Shown: one piece after another, positions 1 through 11,480 of the stretch
How positions within the stretch are numbered: the stretch's first letter is position 1
Layout: each line of letters begins with the position of its first letter
From: Lithodes maja
Lineage: Eukaryota > Arthropoda > Malacostraca > Decapoda > Lithodidae
NCBI GenBank assembly: GCA_037953745.1
Contig: JBAKBP010000188.1
Coordinates: 192,001 to 256,000 of the forward strand
Direction: 5' to 3'
Length of the DNA stretch: 64,000 nt
Translations under genes and position numbers: made by a program
The notes under the pieces: generated by a model
Seen by the model: only the letters and a program-made list of their open reading frames with translations
The model's database searches: none
What the model was told of the DNA's origin: nothing

Positions 1-1
1 A

Positions 2-709
2 AAGTGTGATTTCGTGCGGGCGTCCGTGCAGTATCTTGGGTTCATGGTGGGGTTGGGTCAGGTGTGCCCCCCACAGAACAAGATAGCTGCGATTAATCAC
101 TTTCCCCGGCCGGCCACCAAGAAGCAGATCATGAGGTTCTTAGGTATGATCGGATACTACAGACGCTTCATTAAGGGGTACTCTACCGTGCTAGCACCTC
201 TGACAGATCTTTTAGCGAAGGATAAGGATTTCAAATGGGCGCCTGAGTGTGAGCGGGCGTTTAGCGTAGTAAAACACCTGTTGTGCACTCACCCGATCCT
301 CAGGGCCCCTGACTTTAGCCTACCTTTCCAACTAGCAACGGATGCTAGTGGTGTGGGGGCTGGTGCCGTCCTTATGCAAAAGGACGATGATGGGCTGGAA
401 CATCCTGTTAGTTTCTACTCGAAGAAGTTCAATTCAGCCCAAAAGAACTACTCTGTTGTCGAGAAAGAGCTGCTGGCAATTGTACTTGCACTGAGGCATT
501 TCGAGGTCTATGTTCCAGCCTATGGTCCAGTCGTTGTAATTTACACAGATCATCACCCTCTCAAGTTTTTGAACCAGTTTCACAATCGGAATATGAGGCT
601 GACCAGGTGGTCGCTAATGTTACAGGAATATAACCTGGACATACACCATATTGCCGGTTGTGACAACGTGATTGCAGATTGTCTTTCGAGGGTAGATGAT
701 CCTGGGTAG
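2..709 (+). CDS. Ty3/Gypsy pol fragment: RT thumb/connection and RNase H (element F)
   Basis: Open from base 2 (cut by the window edge) to the TAG at 707-709. The protein begins in the end of the reverse transcriptase (motif YLGFMVG, then FLGMIGYYRRFI) and continues through a complete RNase H: LATDASGVGAGAV near residue 110, EKELLAIVLAL near 150, IYTDHHPLKFL near 175, and the terminal ADCLSR. The role is reverse transcription and template-RNA removal in a virus-like particle. In most Gypsy elements an integrase of about 400 codons follows RNase H in the same ORF; here the frame stops a few codons after ADCLSR and the 3' polypurine tract is only about 480 bp away. The sequence resembles lineages in which integrase lies upstream of RT (Gmr1-like order), but an integrase deletion is equally possible. 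No internal stop or frameshift is visible in this part. Confidence 0.9.
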   Translation, partial: KCDFVRASVQYLGFMVGLGQVCPPQNKIAAINHFPRPATKKQIMRFLGMIGYYRRFIKGYSTVLAPLTDLLAKDKDFKWAPECERAFSVVKHLLCTHPILRAPDFSLPFQLATDASGVGAGAVLMQKDDDGLEHPVSFYSKKFNSAQKNYSVVEKELLAIVLALRHFEVYVPAYGPVVVIYTDHHPLKFLNQFHNRNMRLTRWSLMLQEYNLDIHHIAGCDNVIADCLSRVDDPG

Positions 710-1185
710 ATTGACACACGGGTAGCCTCCTGCTTTAGTTTGAATAGTATTTTGCGCTTGGTGCTTGTTGGCTCGCGGTTGTAGCCCAGCGTATTGGGTC
801 GTAAAGCAGGAGTTGAGCGTTTGGTATAGAAGAAAAAACTAGGCTTGCCCCTATAGTGCAGCCGAAATAAACAAATTAAAAACATAAAAAAATCAAATAA
901 AAAACTCTTTCTTTGATAGTTGAATTTTTTCAGTATGTTATAGCAGTAATTCTGAGTTGCACTCCTCTCAGAATGCTGGGCTAGGGAAGCTTGATTATGA
1001 GGAGCATAACTACATATGATTTAAACTATTGTGTTGGGGAGGGTTATAATTTTGTAAAATGTTTTGTTGAAGAACTGTGCCAGATATTTTACTGCCGCTG
1101 GGTGATGGGAAGTAGAGATATAGCATGGGTTCTAACCATCAGATTTTTGTGAGCCTTGGGCCTCTGAGAAAAATCTTGGGGGGGG
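710..1185 (+). other. Gypsy F 3' non-coding stretch with polypurine tract
   Basis: Between the pol stop and the putative 3' LTR there is no convincing ORF and no integrase or envelope motif. It ends in a purine-rich tract (GAGAAAAATC, then TTGGGGGGGG up to 1185) directly before a TGTGATGTT start at 1186. A polypurine tract next to TG is the usual plus-strand primer site at the 3' LTR border. Confidence 0.6.
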
Positions 1186-3508
1186 TGTGATGTTAACCAC
1201 TCCGTTAGAACCGCATGGCTTGTCCTACAGTAACTCGCTAGGATCGCCAGGACAGTGGATGTGGCTACAGTTTATGTATTAAGGTGTGCTTTATTTCCTA
1301 TGAAAGCTCTTGTCATGGGCAGTCCAGAAAGGCTCTTTGTTTTCACCCATGTCAAGGCTTTATATATTTAATTGTAAAGTATAATTATGTTTTATCCTTA
1401 ACTAGTAATGATAGGATCAGAGAGAGAGAGAGAGTAGAACAGAGTGAGAGGGGGCGCGTAGTGTTTTGCTATACTCTATGACGTCATAGCTGGCTGGCCT
1501 CGTGGGGATTGGTTGAGGGAGTTCTTTACCATGCTTGGTGACGTAATGTTTTGCTAGCTGCTTTGGTAGTGGTTAGAGGACTTGTTACCGCTTTTTTCCC
1601 ACGCGGCTCGACCTAGTGCTAGTATATATACAGGTCCCTCGCCACTCTCTCCCTCAGATCTGGTTTCTAGAACGCATCTCTCTTATCCCTTGATACCTGT
1701 TCCCCGATCTGCACCTGAGAATCTTTTCCTCTGCCTACCTCTCTCTTTTTCCATATCTTTCACCATCTTTTATTAATACCATATCCCCTCTGGTTAACTC
1801 TGCAAAATCAGCTTCATGCTGGCCAGTTGTATTGTGCGTTAAGGTCTGATATAACCTATGTATGTTTAGTTGTTAAGATAAGTTGATCACGAAGCATTGG
1901 TTAGTTTTCATATTGCCGCTTCCTATAATTATTAGTGTTCTGCTGGATTAGATAATGCTAGACTAGGGGTCTGATATTATAAGGTATTGTTTCCTATGAG
2001 TGCTGGCTTTAGTTAAAAGCTGCACGACATACCTGAGAACTGGAGTTGATTGAGTAAATTCTAGTCTGTGTGCCATTGAGAGTAGAGCATGCACGAATGA
2101 GGGCTTTTTGCCTATACCATTCTGCACTGTTCTAGGCTTGGTTGTTTATCTTTGAGGTACGCCAGGAGAACGCTTAATACTTCGGTATTAAGGTTTCTCA
2201 AGAGAGCTACCCTTCCCTATAACGTAATATTTGACGCAGAGACTTGAGATTTACACTAGGCTATGCGGCATGCCATGCGCACCAGTATCTCGTATCATTG
2301 ACTCTAGCTAGACTTTATCAATCATAGTAGACATTAAGTATATTAAACCAATTACTCTTTTTATGCATACCCATTTATGATTACACAAGCATTTCGCAGC
2401 CTAGTTTGATGTATTGAGACACAAACGGCTTAGGCTCTTTTTGTTGAGAGGAATACTGCATTGTTGTGGCGATCATTATTATTGTTGTAGTGTTTAGGAT
2501 ATTCTTGGCTCCGACGGCGTTATATATTCTGCCTTTTTGTGTGCATAGCCTGCACGAGCATTGTTCCGCTGCCTGCCTTTTTGGGTTCCATTTCCGATAC
2601 GAGCATCTTTATAGCATCTAACATTTAAAGAAGATTCCTTGTTAGTGTTGAAGGACTTTAGTGCACTTTCTTTCATGCAGGAGTGCCTGACATTTATTGA
2701 TTAAAGTAACGTAAGCTGTAACTTCTCTTACCACCTTACTTTGCATACCATAACCAAGCACCTTCGGTTATAGGTAGTAATAGGCTGTTTTCACATAACA
2801 TTAAGCCTAGAGTAGACGCACATTTATTGAGAGTTTGATAGCCTATTATTGCATATAGAACTCGGAGAGTATTTGTGTTCTTTGTTCACTGGGAATATAC
2901 ATCAGAGGTTGGATCTAGCGCTTTCCGTTGTAGCATTTATGCCATTACTAGTCCAATGAATAAGAGCCCTGATATATTTGAACCCCAGTCGTAACAGTAA
3001 CGAGCCCTAGTGTTGTGAGGAGCTCTGAGTTTATTGTGTTGGGTATTGTGTAACGAACACTGATTAGTGTTCTTGAGTGTACACGTCCGAGCGTGTTGTC
3101 TGGTGATATCATAATTATGGTATCATAAATATTATATCGTCTGTAATTGAGTGCGATCCAGTTTACTGTTCGGCGTGCTAGGCGTTGATTAACCGTTGTC
3201 TTCAGATGTTCTTTTCGTGTAGTGGTCATTCCTTGTAACGAGTGCATTTACTCAAAGCCTTCACTCGGAGCTTAGCCTATTATTATTCTTTGCCGTGTTT
3301 AACTGAATTATCATGCTTATCAACCTGTTCGTTTTCCCTAGTTAGTAGTAATTATAATTAATGCGAAAATTAGAAGTGTTTGATATCATCCTTCTTCATT
3401 AATTTGTGATTATCTGAGACATTAACCCTTTTTGACCTTCTGAACGCAACAGCATGCTAGTGCCCTTGCTTGAATTTTAATCTCTTGGGTTCAGCATTGT
3501 AGGGCCGT

Positions 3509-3512
<4 letters not shown>
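1186..3512 (+). repeat. Candidate 3' LTR of Gypsy F (TG...CA)
   Basis: Starts TGTGATGTTAACC immediately after the polypurine tract. It contains a TATATATA box near 1624-1631 preceded by GAGA-type repeats (1421-1435), a plausible promoter. The right border is uncertain: the best TG...CA partner is GTAACA ending at 3512, just before an AT microsatellite, giving a very long LTR of about 2.3 kb. The matching 5' LTR lies outside the window, so the end cannot be verified here. ORFs inside are short and unconvincing. Confidence 0.45.
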
Positions 3513-3594
<82 letters not shown>

Positions 3595-3613
3595 AGAGAG
3601 AGGGGGGGGGGGA
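3513..3613. repeat. AT dinucleotide microsatellite followed by GA/G run
   Basis: About 78 bp of uninterrupted AT repeats (3513-3591), then GGGAGAGAGAG and a run of about 11 G. Likely unstable in length and hard to assemble. Confidence 0.95.
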
Positions 3614-3699
3614 GTATAGGAACAAAGTAACCTATATAACATTTTCTATCTCATTGACATGTCAACATGGTAAACAGAGTTTGTAGATCATAAACAACT

Positions 3700-3830
3700 G
3701 TATCTATCTATCTATATATTGCCTGATGCCTTGATCCCCGAAGGGGTGGCCACGAACGAACCACCCCCATGCACCTCTGTCCCCGGTCAGTCGACGCCCC
3801 TCCTCCCAACCAGCACCGCCTTCATCCATA
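3700..3830 (-). mobile_element. RTE-like LINE H, 3' end segment (part 1 of 3)
   Basis: Minus-strand 3' terminus of a non-LTR retrotransposon, read from its GATA-type tail (TATCTATCTATC on the plus strand) into the last coding residues (…RRLTGDRGAWG… and GHPFGD). The same terminus recurs at 20041, 48499, 59200 and, in plus orientation, at 62692, so this is one family. It stops at CATCCATA where the DIRS element A begins and resumes at 12799. Family: endonuclease/reverse-transcriptase LINE with short tandem-repeat tail, best matching RTE; clade inferred, not proven. Confidence 0.8.
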
Positions 3831-3890
3831 TTATAGGTTTGATTCCCGGAGGGAAGTAGAGAAAACCTAATATTTAGTAGGGGCCCCGGA

Positions 3891-4181
3891 ATCATTGACA
3901 ATGTTGCCTATTAGTATAATAGTCTCCATTCAACACCCACGTCAGTCGTTTGAATCAACCGCCGCGAGGAAGACAGAGATATTCATCATAAGTGCAACCT
4001 ACTTCTCTTATGGTATCGTCATAGATTGGGTACCCACTACGAAAAAACTTCGTAAAAAATAAGAGAAGAAAAAGGAAAAGATTAAATAATTTAATCAGAA
4101 TTATAACATGCTTCCCACTTCGGTGGATTTCATGCGTTGTGGCTTCTTGCCACCTCTCGCCAAGCGCACCATTCGTCCTTC
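3891..4181. repeat. DIRS A left inverted terminal repeat
   Basis: Reverse complement of 12489-12780 with few differences: ATCATTGACAATGTTGCCTA here matches TAGGCAACATCGTCAATGAT there, and the inner ends share GCGCACCATTCGTCCTTC in inverted form. It includes CTACGAAAAAACTTCGTA, a perfect short palindrome kept in all DIRS copies of the window. Confidence 0.9.
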
Positions 4182-4250
4182 ACTGATATATCAAGATAAT
4201 ACTCAAGATATCAAGCGAATGGGAAGGGGATGGCTGGGAGGGCCTTCTTC

Positions 4251-4355
4251 GTCAATGATTCCGGGGCCCCTACTAAATATTAGGTTTTCTCTACTTCCCT
4301 CTGGGAATCAAACCTATAATTTAATAGTGGCCCCTCCATCATTGACGATGTTGCC
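4251..4355. repeat. DIRS A internal complementary region
   Basis: 4251-4320 is the reverse complement of the left element end (3831-3900), and 4318-4355 the reverse complement of the right end (12762-12798); the two are fused at AAACCTATAATTTAATAG. In DIRS1 this region templates closure of the circular intermediate and sits next to one terminal repeat, as here. Confidence 0.88.
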
Positions 4356-6970
4356 TGAATTCCCAAGACTGGAGGGGGACATTCGCATCAATATCTCAAA
4401 CCTCCAAACCAGCAAGGTATAGTCAAGAATTTGTATAACAGAATAGCTATTTTATTGTTTGCATACAATATACAAAAAGTAAAAAATATAAACAGTGTGA
4501 GCAGTGCGTTGTTTCGAAGAAGACCTGCTCGAAACAGGTTCTCTTACATAAGATACTGTTGGAAACGTGATAAGAGGAGCTAATACAAAACTCCCTATCA
4601 CTCTTTTCAGATTCTACACTATACATAGTTTATCATCTGGTAAAAGAAGATAACGGAGTCCCTTGACCAGTTTAAACACTCACGCAACTATCCCAATGCC
4701 TCTCGGATAGCCAACCTTAACTTATACATAAAACATAATCTGACTAGCTTACATAGCTTGTTTCTAAACGTAACTTGGCTCTACACCTTACTTAAGGGAG
4801 CTTCTTATATTTATCTCTTAAACTAATTAAGGATTCAAATTAACATAACATCTAGAGCTCTAGCTCTTAAATTAACATAAAATCTAGAGCTTCTAGCTCT
4901 TAACAACAAATCATGCTCAGGCTTCTGCCCGGCAGAAGCACCGCCTGGACTTCTACCCGGCGTAGCAGTGTGATTCCGGCGAGGGGGGCTTTAACCTTAG
5001 GGTGTACTGGGATACCCTCATCCCTGCCCCCTTTTTTTTATCCCATATATGGGCCGAACTATCACATAACCTAAAACAGCCCAACTGCCGTGAACAAACC
5101 TACCCCAATAACAAAAGTAGTGAAGAGAGAGTGTCTGTCTAAGAGAACAAATAAGAGTAACCTCCTATGAGGTCGTTTTGGAAAAGTACCGAAGTTATCA
5201 TTACCAAGGCGGGGTAGAGTTCACTTTCTTTTCACTAAGAAAAATGCTCAGGTTGAAACCTGAGAATGGCTAAATAGATACAAAAGATTTAGAAGTTCGT
5301 TGAACTTCCAATTAAGGATCAAGTAGTACCTAAGGAATGTCATATTGTGTTTGTTAGAAAAAACACGGTAAGACGCCAGAGGAGCTCATCTGCCCCTAGA
5401 ATGTACCGCAACTCGCCGGCCACTACATGTCGGGGGAGTGAGGTCCGCCGGCGTAAACCAAACTTGAGACAGTGTAGTCTACCAATAACATGTTATTACC
5501 CTGCAACACTTTGAAGTCTCGGGGCATGAGCAGCTCAGTAATCCCGGGACTGAAAACAAACACGACTGAAAACAACAATTACCCATTATAGAACTGCGGT
5601 CTCCGCGTATGGTCTCTGTGGTCGCCGCCACTCTTACTTCCCGAAAAGGAAGGTAATAGTCTGCCGGGTGTAGAAAAAAAAATTGAAGCTCGGGAAAAAG
5701 GGAAGGGCTGTGCTGACCAAATCTGCCCTTCTCGGAAGAACGGATTTGATATGAGACCGGTTGTTACCTTGCTAGGGGTAACCCGAGGCAAGTAGTACGC
5801 CCTTCCTTGTATGACTAATTGGTAGTATGAAAAACTGTAATTAAGAACTTCAACCTTCAAGAGGGCCCTCTCGCCGGGTCTCTTTGATGGTGGTGTCTTA
5901 TGTGGGCTGAAGCCATGGAATACCTGGAAGTTAGCGGCGGAGAAAAAACTTTGCTCGGTTGCTAGTCTATACTGCGTGAGGGGGTGGGATGTGCGCCGGC
6001 ACCTGAGCCCATACTTAAGACTGGCTAAGGGTTTAAAATTTTGAGGAGAGCTTAGTTTTGTAAATTGGTAGTGTCCTAGAATCGACCTGAGCTACTCATG
6101 CTGCTGGTGACAGGAACAAAAACCTCTTACCCACGTACGCACAAGTCAACTAGTCAGGCCTCCAGGGACATAATTTAAGGGGGGGACTAATACTCCAGTC
6201 CCCTGCTAATGGGGAACAACCGAGTCTTCTCGTCTAGGCGAGAGCAACCAAAAAATTTCCGTCGATCAGCTTGTGAGATCCAGGCCAATCCGCCGTGGTG
6301 TTCCGGCTCCAGAGCCAACTGATAAGCAGAAAAAACAAAAAATTTAAGGAAAAAAAAAAAACCCATCCAATGGGGCCTGACTTGCCCTTGTTGTGTTTAC
6401 GAGTAAACAACTAAGATTAATATGTACTTAATTGGGAGGAAACATCACAGATCAGACCTAGGTGAACCAGCAACTATCTGGCTCCCCAATGGGAGTAGTT
6501 AGTGTCCCCTTTGATATGCGCCCCCTAGCATAAAGCAATGTACTTCATCGGAGAGGTAATAATGGCTAAGATCAGGGACATTTGTTTGAGTGGCCCTAAT
6601 CACTATTGACCCCCAATAGCTGATGGCCAGCCACCGGCGGACGTCTATCTCTCCGTTTTGTTTGGGAATTACCGACCCGTGTAAGGTTTCGAGTGGGGTC
6701 TTAACCAAAATTGTTCTGGAGTGGTCTGAGTTTTTGGCACAAAATGTTTAATGAGCTTCCTAATTTTTCCGCATGGCGAACTTCCCGGTCAACCTCTATG
6801 TAAGGATTACTTGCTTCACCCTTGGTTGTTCGATCCGGCGTCGGAGGGTCCTTATGACCAGCATGGTCTGGTAACCATCCGCCGGGACGTAGTCCGGACT
6901 TTGAAAGAGAGCAGAGTTGTGTTAGGCGCGACACAATCCCCCCTCAATACCTTTTGCCCCCAGCCAGGTC
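4356..6970 (-). other. Interior of DIRS A, no readable gene
   Basis: This is where RT/RNase H and recombinase would be expected by comparison with copy B. Only short ORFs without recognisable motifs are present; I found no YxDD, RNase H or HxxR...Y signature. The start resembles the 3' untranslated part of B (similar order of CCGGCG-containing stretches and a run of T/C near 5030). CCGGCG/CGCCGG hexamers recur throughout. Confidence 0.5.
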
Positions 6971-8298
6971 TTAAAGCCAGGTTCACACATTGGCGAGTCG
7001 GAGCGCAACTCCAACGCGAGTGATGACATTTTTGCACTCGCCAATGATTATCCCAAATTCGCCGACGCTCGCACAGACTCGCGTGGACTCGCGGTGGACC
7101 GCGTAGACTCGCGAACGCGGCCAAAAATTTTGTACCGACACAAAAATTGGAGAGTCAAGTGGGAGTAGGACGCCGAGTCGCATAGAGTCGCGTAGACTCG
7201 CGTAAACTCCTGTACACTCGTGTGACACTCATGTAGACTCGCGTGACACTCGCGTTGTACTATTTAGAAAATTTAATGATCGCAAGTCTACATGAGTCTA
7301 CATGAGTGTCACGCGAGTCTACATGAGTGTCACACGAGTCTACATGAGTGTCACACGAGTCTGTTTATATTATCAACAAAAATCGTAGCAGCGAAACGAC
7401 TGCACCTATGGCTTTCATATTTTTACCACATGTACCTTACCCTTTTGGCTACCCACAAAAAAAATCCCAAAATTCCTCCTCCTACACACTCGCTGACTGT
7501 CGGTCCCGTCAGAAGGAAAAAAAAGGAAAATCTGTGGCGGCGAAACGACTGAACCAATCGGTTCCATATTTGTGTGACAAGTCCCTTACCCTTCTGCCTT
7601 CCCCCCACCACACCCCCAACCGCCTCCCACCACCTACTTCCAGCGTATCGTACGAAGATAAGGAAAAAAAGGAAAATCCGTGGTGGCGAAACTACCTTAC
7701 CAATCGGCTTCATATTTGTAACATGAGTCAATTACGCTTCTACCTTCCCCATACCATCCCCCAAACCACCCTCCCACCACCCTCCTACCCATATATAATA
7801 ATAATGATGTGGAATATATGCAAAGGATAATTATATGATGACAAATAATAATATACAGATTGATATCCAACATGAAATATAAATAAATACAAGATTAATA
7901 AATTAAATAGAATATACACTCCATACACTCCTGTTAACTTCCTGTAGACTCGCGTTCATCTCGTGTAAACACTGTAAACTCATGTAAACTCCTGTGACAC
8001 TCATGTAGACTCCTGTAGACTCGCACTATTCGTACCCTGGAATTTGACCGTTATTTTTCAAATTTTGGCGGTGCGTGTTGGGGTCGTGTTACACTCGCCG
8101 ACACTCGCGTAAACTCCTGTGAACTCGTGTAAACTCATGTAAACTAGTGTAAACTCGTGTTATATTTGTGTTATATGCGTGTTTACTCGCATCAGCTGCT
8201 ACTCGCGTTGGGTTCGGGCTCCATCAACGGCGATATGCGGCGAGTGTGACTCGCGTTGGCCTCGCGCTTCGACTCGCCTATGTGTGAACCTACCTTAA
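6971..8298. mobile_element. Non-autonomous DNA transposon V with TTAA at both ends and ACTCGCG arrays
   Basis: Inverted ends share AGGTTCACACAT, then GGCGAGTCG and further related sequence, about 45 bp, starting 3-4 bases inside TTAA on each side (6971-6974 and 8295-8298). Subterminal regions are packed with variants of GACTCGCGT / AAACTCCTGT (7020-7260 and 7930-8280). The centre has 27-bp tandem repeats (7286-7360) and three degenerate repeats of roughly 140 bp carrying GGCGAAACGACTG (7385-7790). No transposase ORF. TTAA suggests a piggyBac or Kolobok type, but the inexact spacing leaves superfamily open. Inserted in DIRS A. Confidence 0.65.
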
Positions 8299-8454
8299 GG
8301 AGAGAGGGGGAGAAAACAGGAATTTCTTGAAAATGGGAAAACCGACCCCCACAAGGAAAAAGACTCGAGGATTTGTAACTCCTGTGTTTTTTGTTAAAAT
8401 TCAACGTTCGGCGATCGCCGGCCATCAAGTACATGTAAAATCCAGAGTTATTTA

Positions 8455-11230
8455 CTTGGAAGACCCTTTGCTCCCTTGAAGCATCATTCTTACGTCTCTC
8501 TGTGTCTGAGGATTAACCGTAGTTGCCGTCAGAACCGGAGAGAACACAACTCTATAGTAAACGTTCACCGGTAACCCCTGTACCATAATGAGTCTGAGTC
8601 GCTATCTCGCTCGGACTGCCTCAAATAAGGCTGTCCGTATGTCTAACAAGGATTGTGCCGGGTGCGGTAGAAGATATTGCTGAAAAGCTTTGACTATTTT
8701 TGCCCTCTGCATTGGTGGACTGGGGACTGGTTTATCAATGGCTTGAGCCGTATCTCTGGTGAGGAGAAAACTAATAAATTTTCGATGGGCGTTTTCTCTG
8801 ACTAGGAATTCCCTCTGGAGTTCCATAAGATCTGGGACAGTAAATGGGGGCAGAAAATCTTTGGCCTCGAATTGGGGAGCGATAAGAAATTCAAAAATAG
8901 CCCTGGGAACTCCGCCGGGCTGTTGCTTTAGCCAGTCAAACTCAGTATGCTGCGGTGGGGGAACCGGTAACGAGGCATTGGATGTCATATCAATAGCAAA
9001 TTGTTGGACCTCGTGATCCCAAGTCACCCAAGGTCCATGTCCCACCTCACCCAGATTTAATTCCCTTCGGTCCTGATGAGGATTACAACGATGAAAAGTT
9101 ATGCTAGGCTCGTCATACTGTATAGAATGGCACCCATTGATGCCACAATGTTGAGAGCAATCAGGGCAAACTGGGACATCTGGGAGAGGAGGGGAAGGAC
9201 TAGGGTCACCCGGCGGAGAATGGGTCAGCTGACTAGGATTGTACACAAAGTATCTAAAATTTGCCGGGTCGGGCACTGCCTGAACCTGCATTTCTAACAC
9301 CTTGCCTTGTGTGTCTTTTGCCCTGAAGACCTGTTTCCGGTTCACTTCTATAGCCCATTCCTTTGGCACCGGAACCTCCCCCTGTATTGACTTGTGCCCC
9401 TCCCCTCTAGTTAATGCGGTTACTGGGAGCCACAACCTGCCCGGCTCTTTCTGAGTCCGAGGTTGGTCCTCCAATTTTGACCGAGATTTGTGAGGTTGAG
9501 TGACTGACTGAGAGTCCATGGTTTCCTCGAGATCCGGCGGGAGAGCCGCCAGACCTCAAGGCGCCTTATCAACTGTAAGGGACTTATTCTTATGGTGTAC
9601 AGCACGTCTCGCACTATCAACATGAGTTAGCGGGCTAGAACTAGTTTCCTTCCTGCCCGCGGAAGACACATTAGTGCCAGATACCTGCTTGTCAGTTAGC
9701 AAGGAACTATTAGATCCTTCTCCTTTGAAAAGAGAATCACCCACCCGCCGGGAGGGAACCTTGTTGTTGGCCGGTAAGTCTTGCCCCTGCCTAGCGGCAG
9801 TGGGGAGAGGTAAGTTTGGTATTGTCGGGGCCCTGATAACATCCGGGTCCGCAATAATATTAATTTTGGCTGGTAACAACGGGTGGATGGAAACTTGTTC
9901 TAGCAACGTCCCTGTCGAGGGAGGAACTGAGTTAAGAGGCAAAACTTCGTCATCCCTAGAGGAGGTGGGCACAGCGTCTACCGGCGGAGGCACCGTAGCC
10001 TCTGTAGGGGCTTCCTGTCTTTTTGAAATGGCACATTGCTGTAACACTATGCAACAGATCGTCTAATTGTTTAGATGTAAAGCATTGAGGTTTTGGCCGC
10101 TTCAGAGCCTTTGAACCTTTCTCCCCTAATTGATTGTACTAGACTAGACTTAGCTAGTACCCCATCACCACTAGGTTTAATCGTTGAGAGGGGACCTGCG
10201 ACTCTTTTGCTAGCCCCCTCCGGCGACTCAGTGGATTCCCTAGAGGGTTGTAGACTTATGTCCCGTGGGACTGATGTCATAGGAGTTGCCCGTACGGAGT
10301 GACCCGTCGCTGTAGCGTCTACTCCGGGATTAGACCTTTGTGCAGTGACCGCCTCCGGCGTAGTAAGAGACCTTGAAACTTCTGCGTCTGTCTCTCCCGC
10401 TTTAGGCGCTTGAGCCGTAAGCCTTGTAACACCACTAAGGCCTTGGGCCTCTGGCGTGTGAGATATATCTAGTCCCATACTGGACTCTGGGAGATAACCC
10501 TTAATCAGCACGAGTTTAGAGCCTCACCTTGACATTCTTCCTAATCCTCATTGCCGTATGAGGTCGCTCGGCATCCGTTTCGAAAAGACCGGGGAATCCT
10601 CCTGGCGTTTCCGAAGTGAAAGTCGAGGCAACCGGCTGTGCATCAGATTGATAAAACTGGGAGCTAGAGCTAAAGTGACCTATTAGCTATTACATCTCTC
10701 TCATTAAGCCTCGGGCTAGATAGCTTGCGTTTCTGGTCAGTGAAGAACTCCAAGCTGGATGCCCTCTGCCGCCGTCCCGCGGATGTTTCCGGCTGGGGTG
10801 ACTGAACACATTCCGGAGACTCTAAGCGAATCCGCTTGGCGTGGGGAGGGGAGCCCTGTTCACATGTCACTAAGTTCGTTTTTGGTATCATGCGGACCTG
10901 TGCCTAAGAGACTGAGGTGTCGTCAAATGAATAAAGATGAATTTATCGCAATAGTTCAGCATTATCACAAAACAATTCTAAGTTTGCTACCCGTGAGGCG
11001 TACGCTGCAAATGTTTTCTTAATTTCTATAAGAGTTAACAAACACGACATGTCTTGGCTTGCCAGTCATTCCTCAAACAAGTCAGAGCACACCGGACATT
11101 TCCGTGAGGTCCATAAAAATGAGGATTTGTCTAAACACTTGACACATCGGATACAGAGCCTGTGCGCCGCTACTGGTACCAAGAGGCACGTAGGCATCGA
11201 ACAAGTTCAGAACAGAGGCATGGTCAATCG
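8455..11230 (-). pseudogene. Broken gag of DIRS A
   Basis: Minus-strand Gag-like coding region, similar along its length to gag of copy B. The N-terminal part has a zinc-binding pattern (CIRCVKCLDK ... CPVCSDLFEE, near 11100-11150). The middle is low-complexity Ser/Thr/Pro. The C-terminal part has HGPWVTWDHEVQ and LLDIRTALFEAVRAR, the block best conserved between copies. Damage visible: frameshifts between the blocks at 10511, 10047 and 11000, an in-frame TGA at 9556-9558, and an in-frame TAG at 8602-8604 after which homology continues to about 8455. In DIRS elements this protein is presumed to package RNA; the function here is by position and similarity to B only. Confidence 0.75.
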
Positions 11231-11362
11231 CTCCCCTCCCCGGCGGGAACGCTGTCTCCTTAGTTGCCCGGAACGTGGAAGGGTTCTGGAAATAGAAAAT
11301 TTCCAGGAATCAATGCTCATAAGGATAACCCAAGAGGTGTTAACATCCTATTCCCCCCGGCG

Positions 11363-11480
11363 TCAGAAAAAAACATTAGGCAACAGCCTTTTTCTGACTC
11401 CTAAGGGGTCGTGAAACCTACCCCCCCCCCCCCCTCTGCCCTTTTCAATCGGGGGGGGGGGGGGGGGGGGGAGTTTCACA
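11363..11480. other. Hairpins with long C and G runs
   Basis: Two foldbacks: GTCAGAAAAA...TTTTTCTGAC (11363-11400), then GTGAAAC plus 14 C (11414-11434) facing about 21 G plus AGTTTCAC (11451-11480). The second stem would be almost pure G:C with a 16-base loop. It lies in the gag leader of DIRS A. Confidence 0.8.

Noticed and set aside
3457..3642. ORF with a long Tyr-Ile repeat
   Set aside because: It is only the translation of the AT microsatellite.
7286..7360. CRISPR-like array in element V
   Set aside because: Repeats are contiguous and degenerate without unique spacers, and the genome is eukaryotic.
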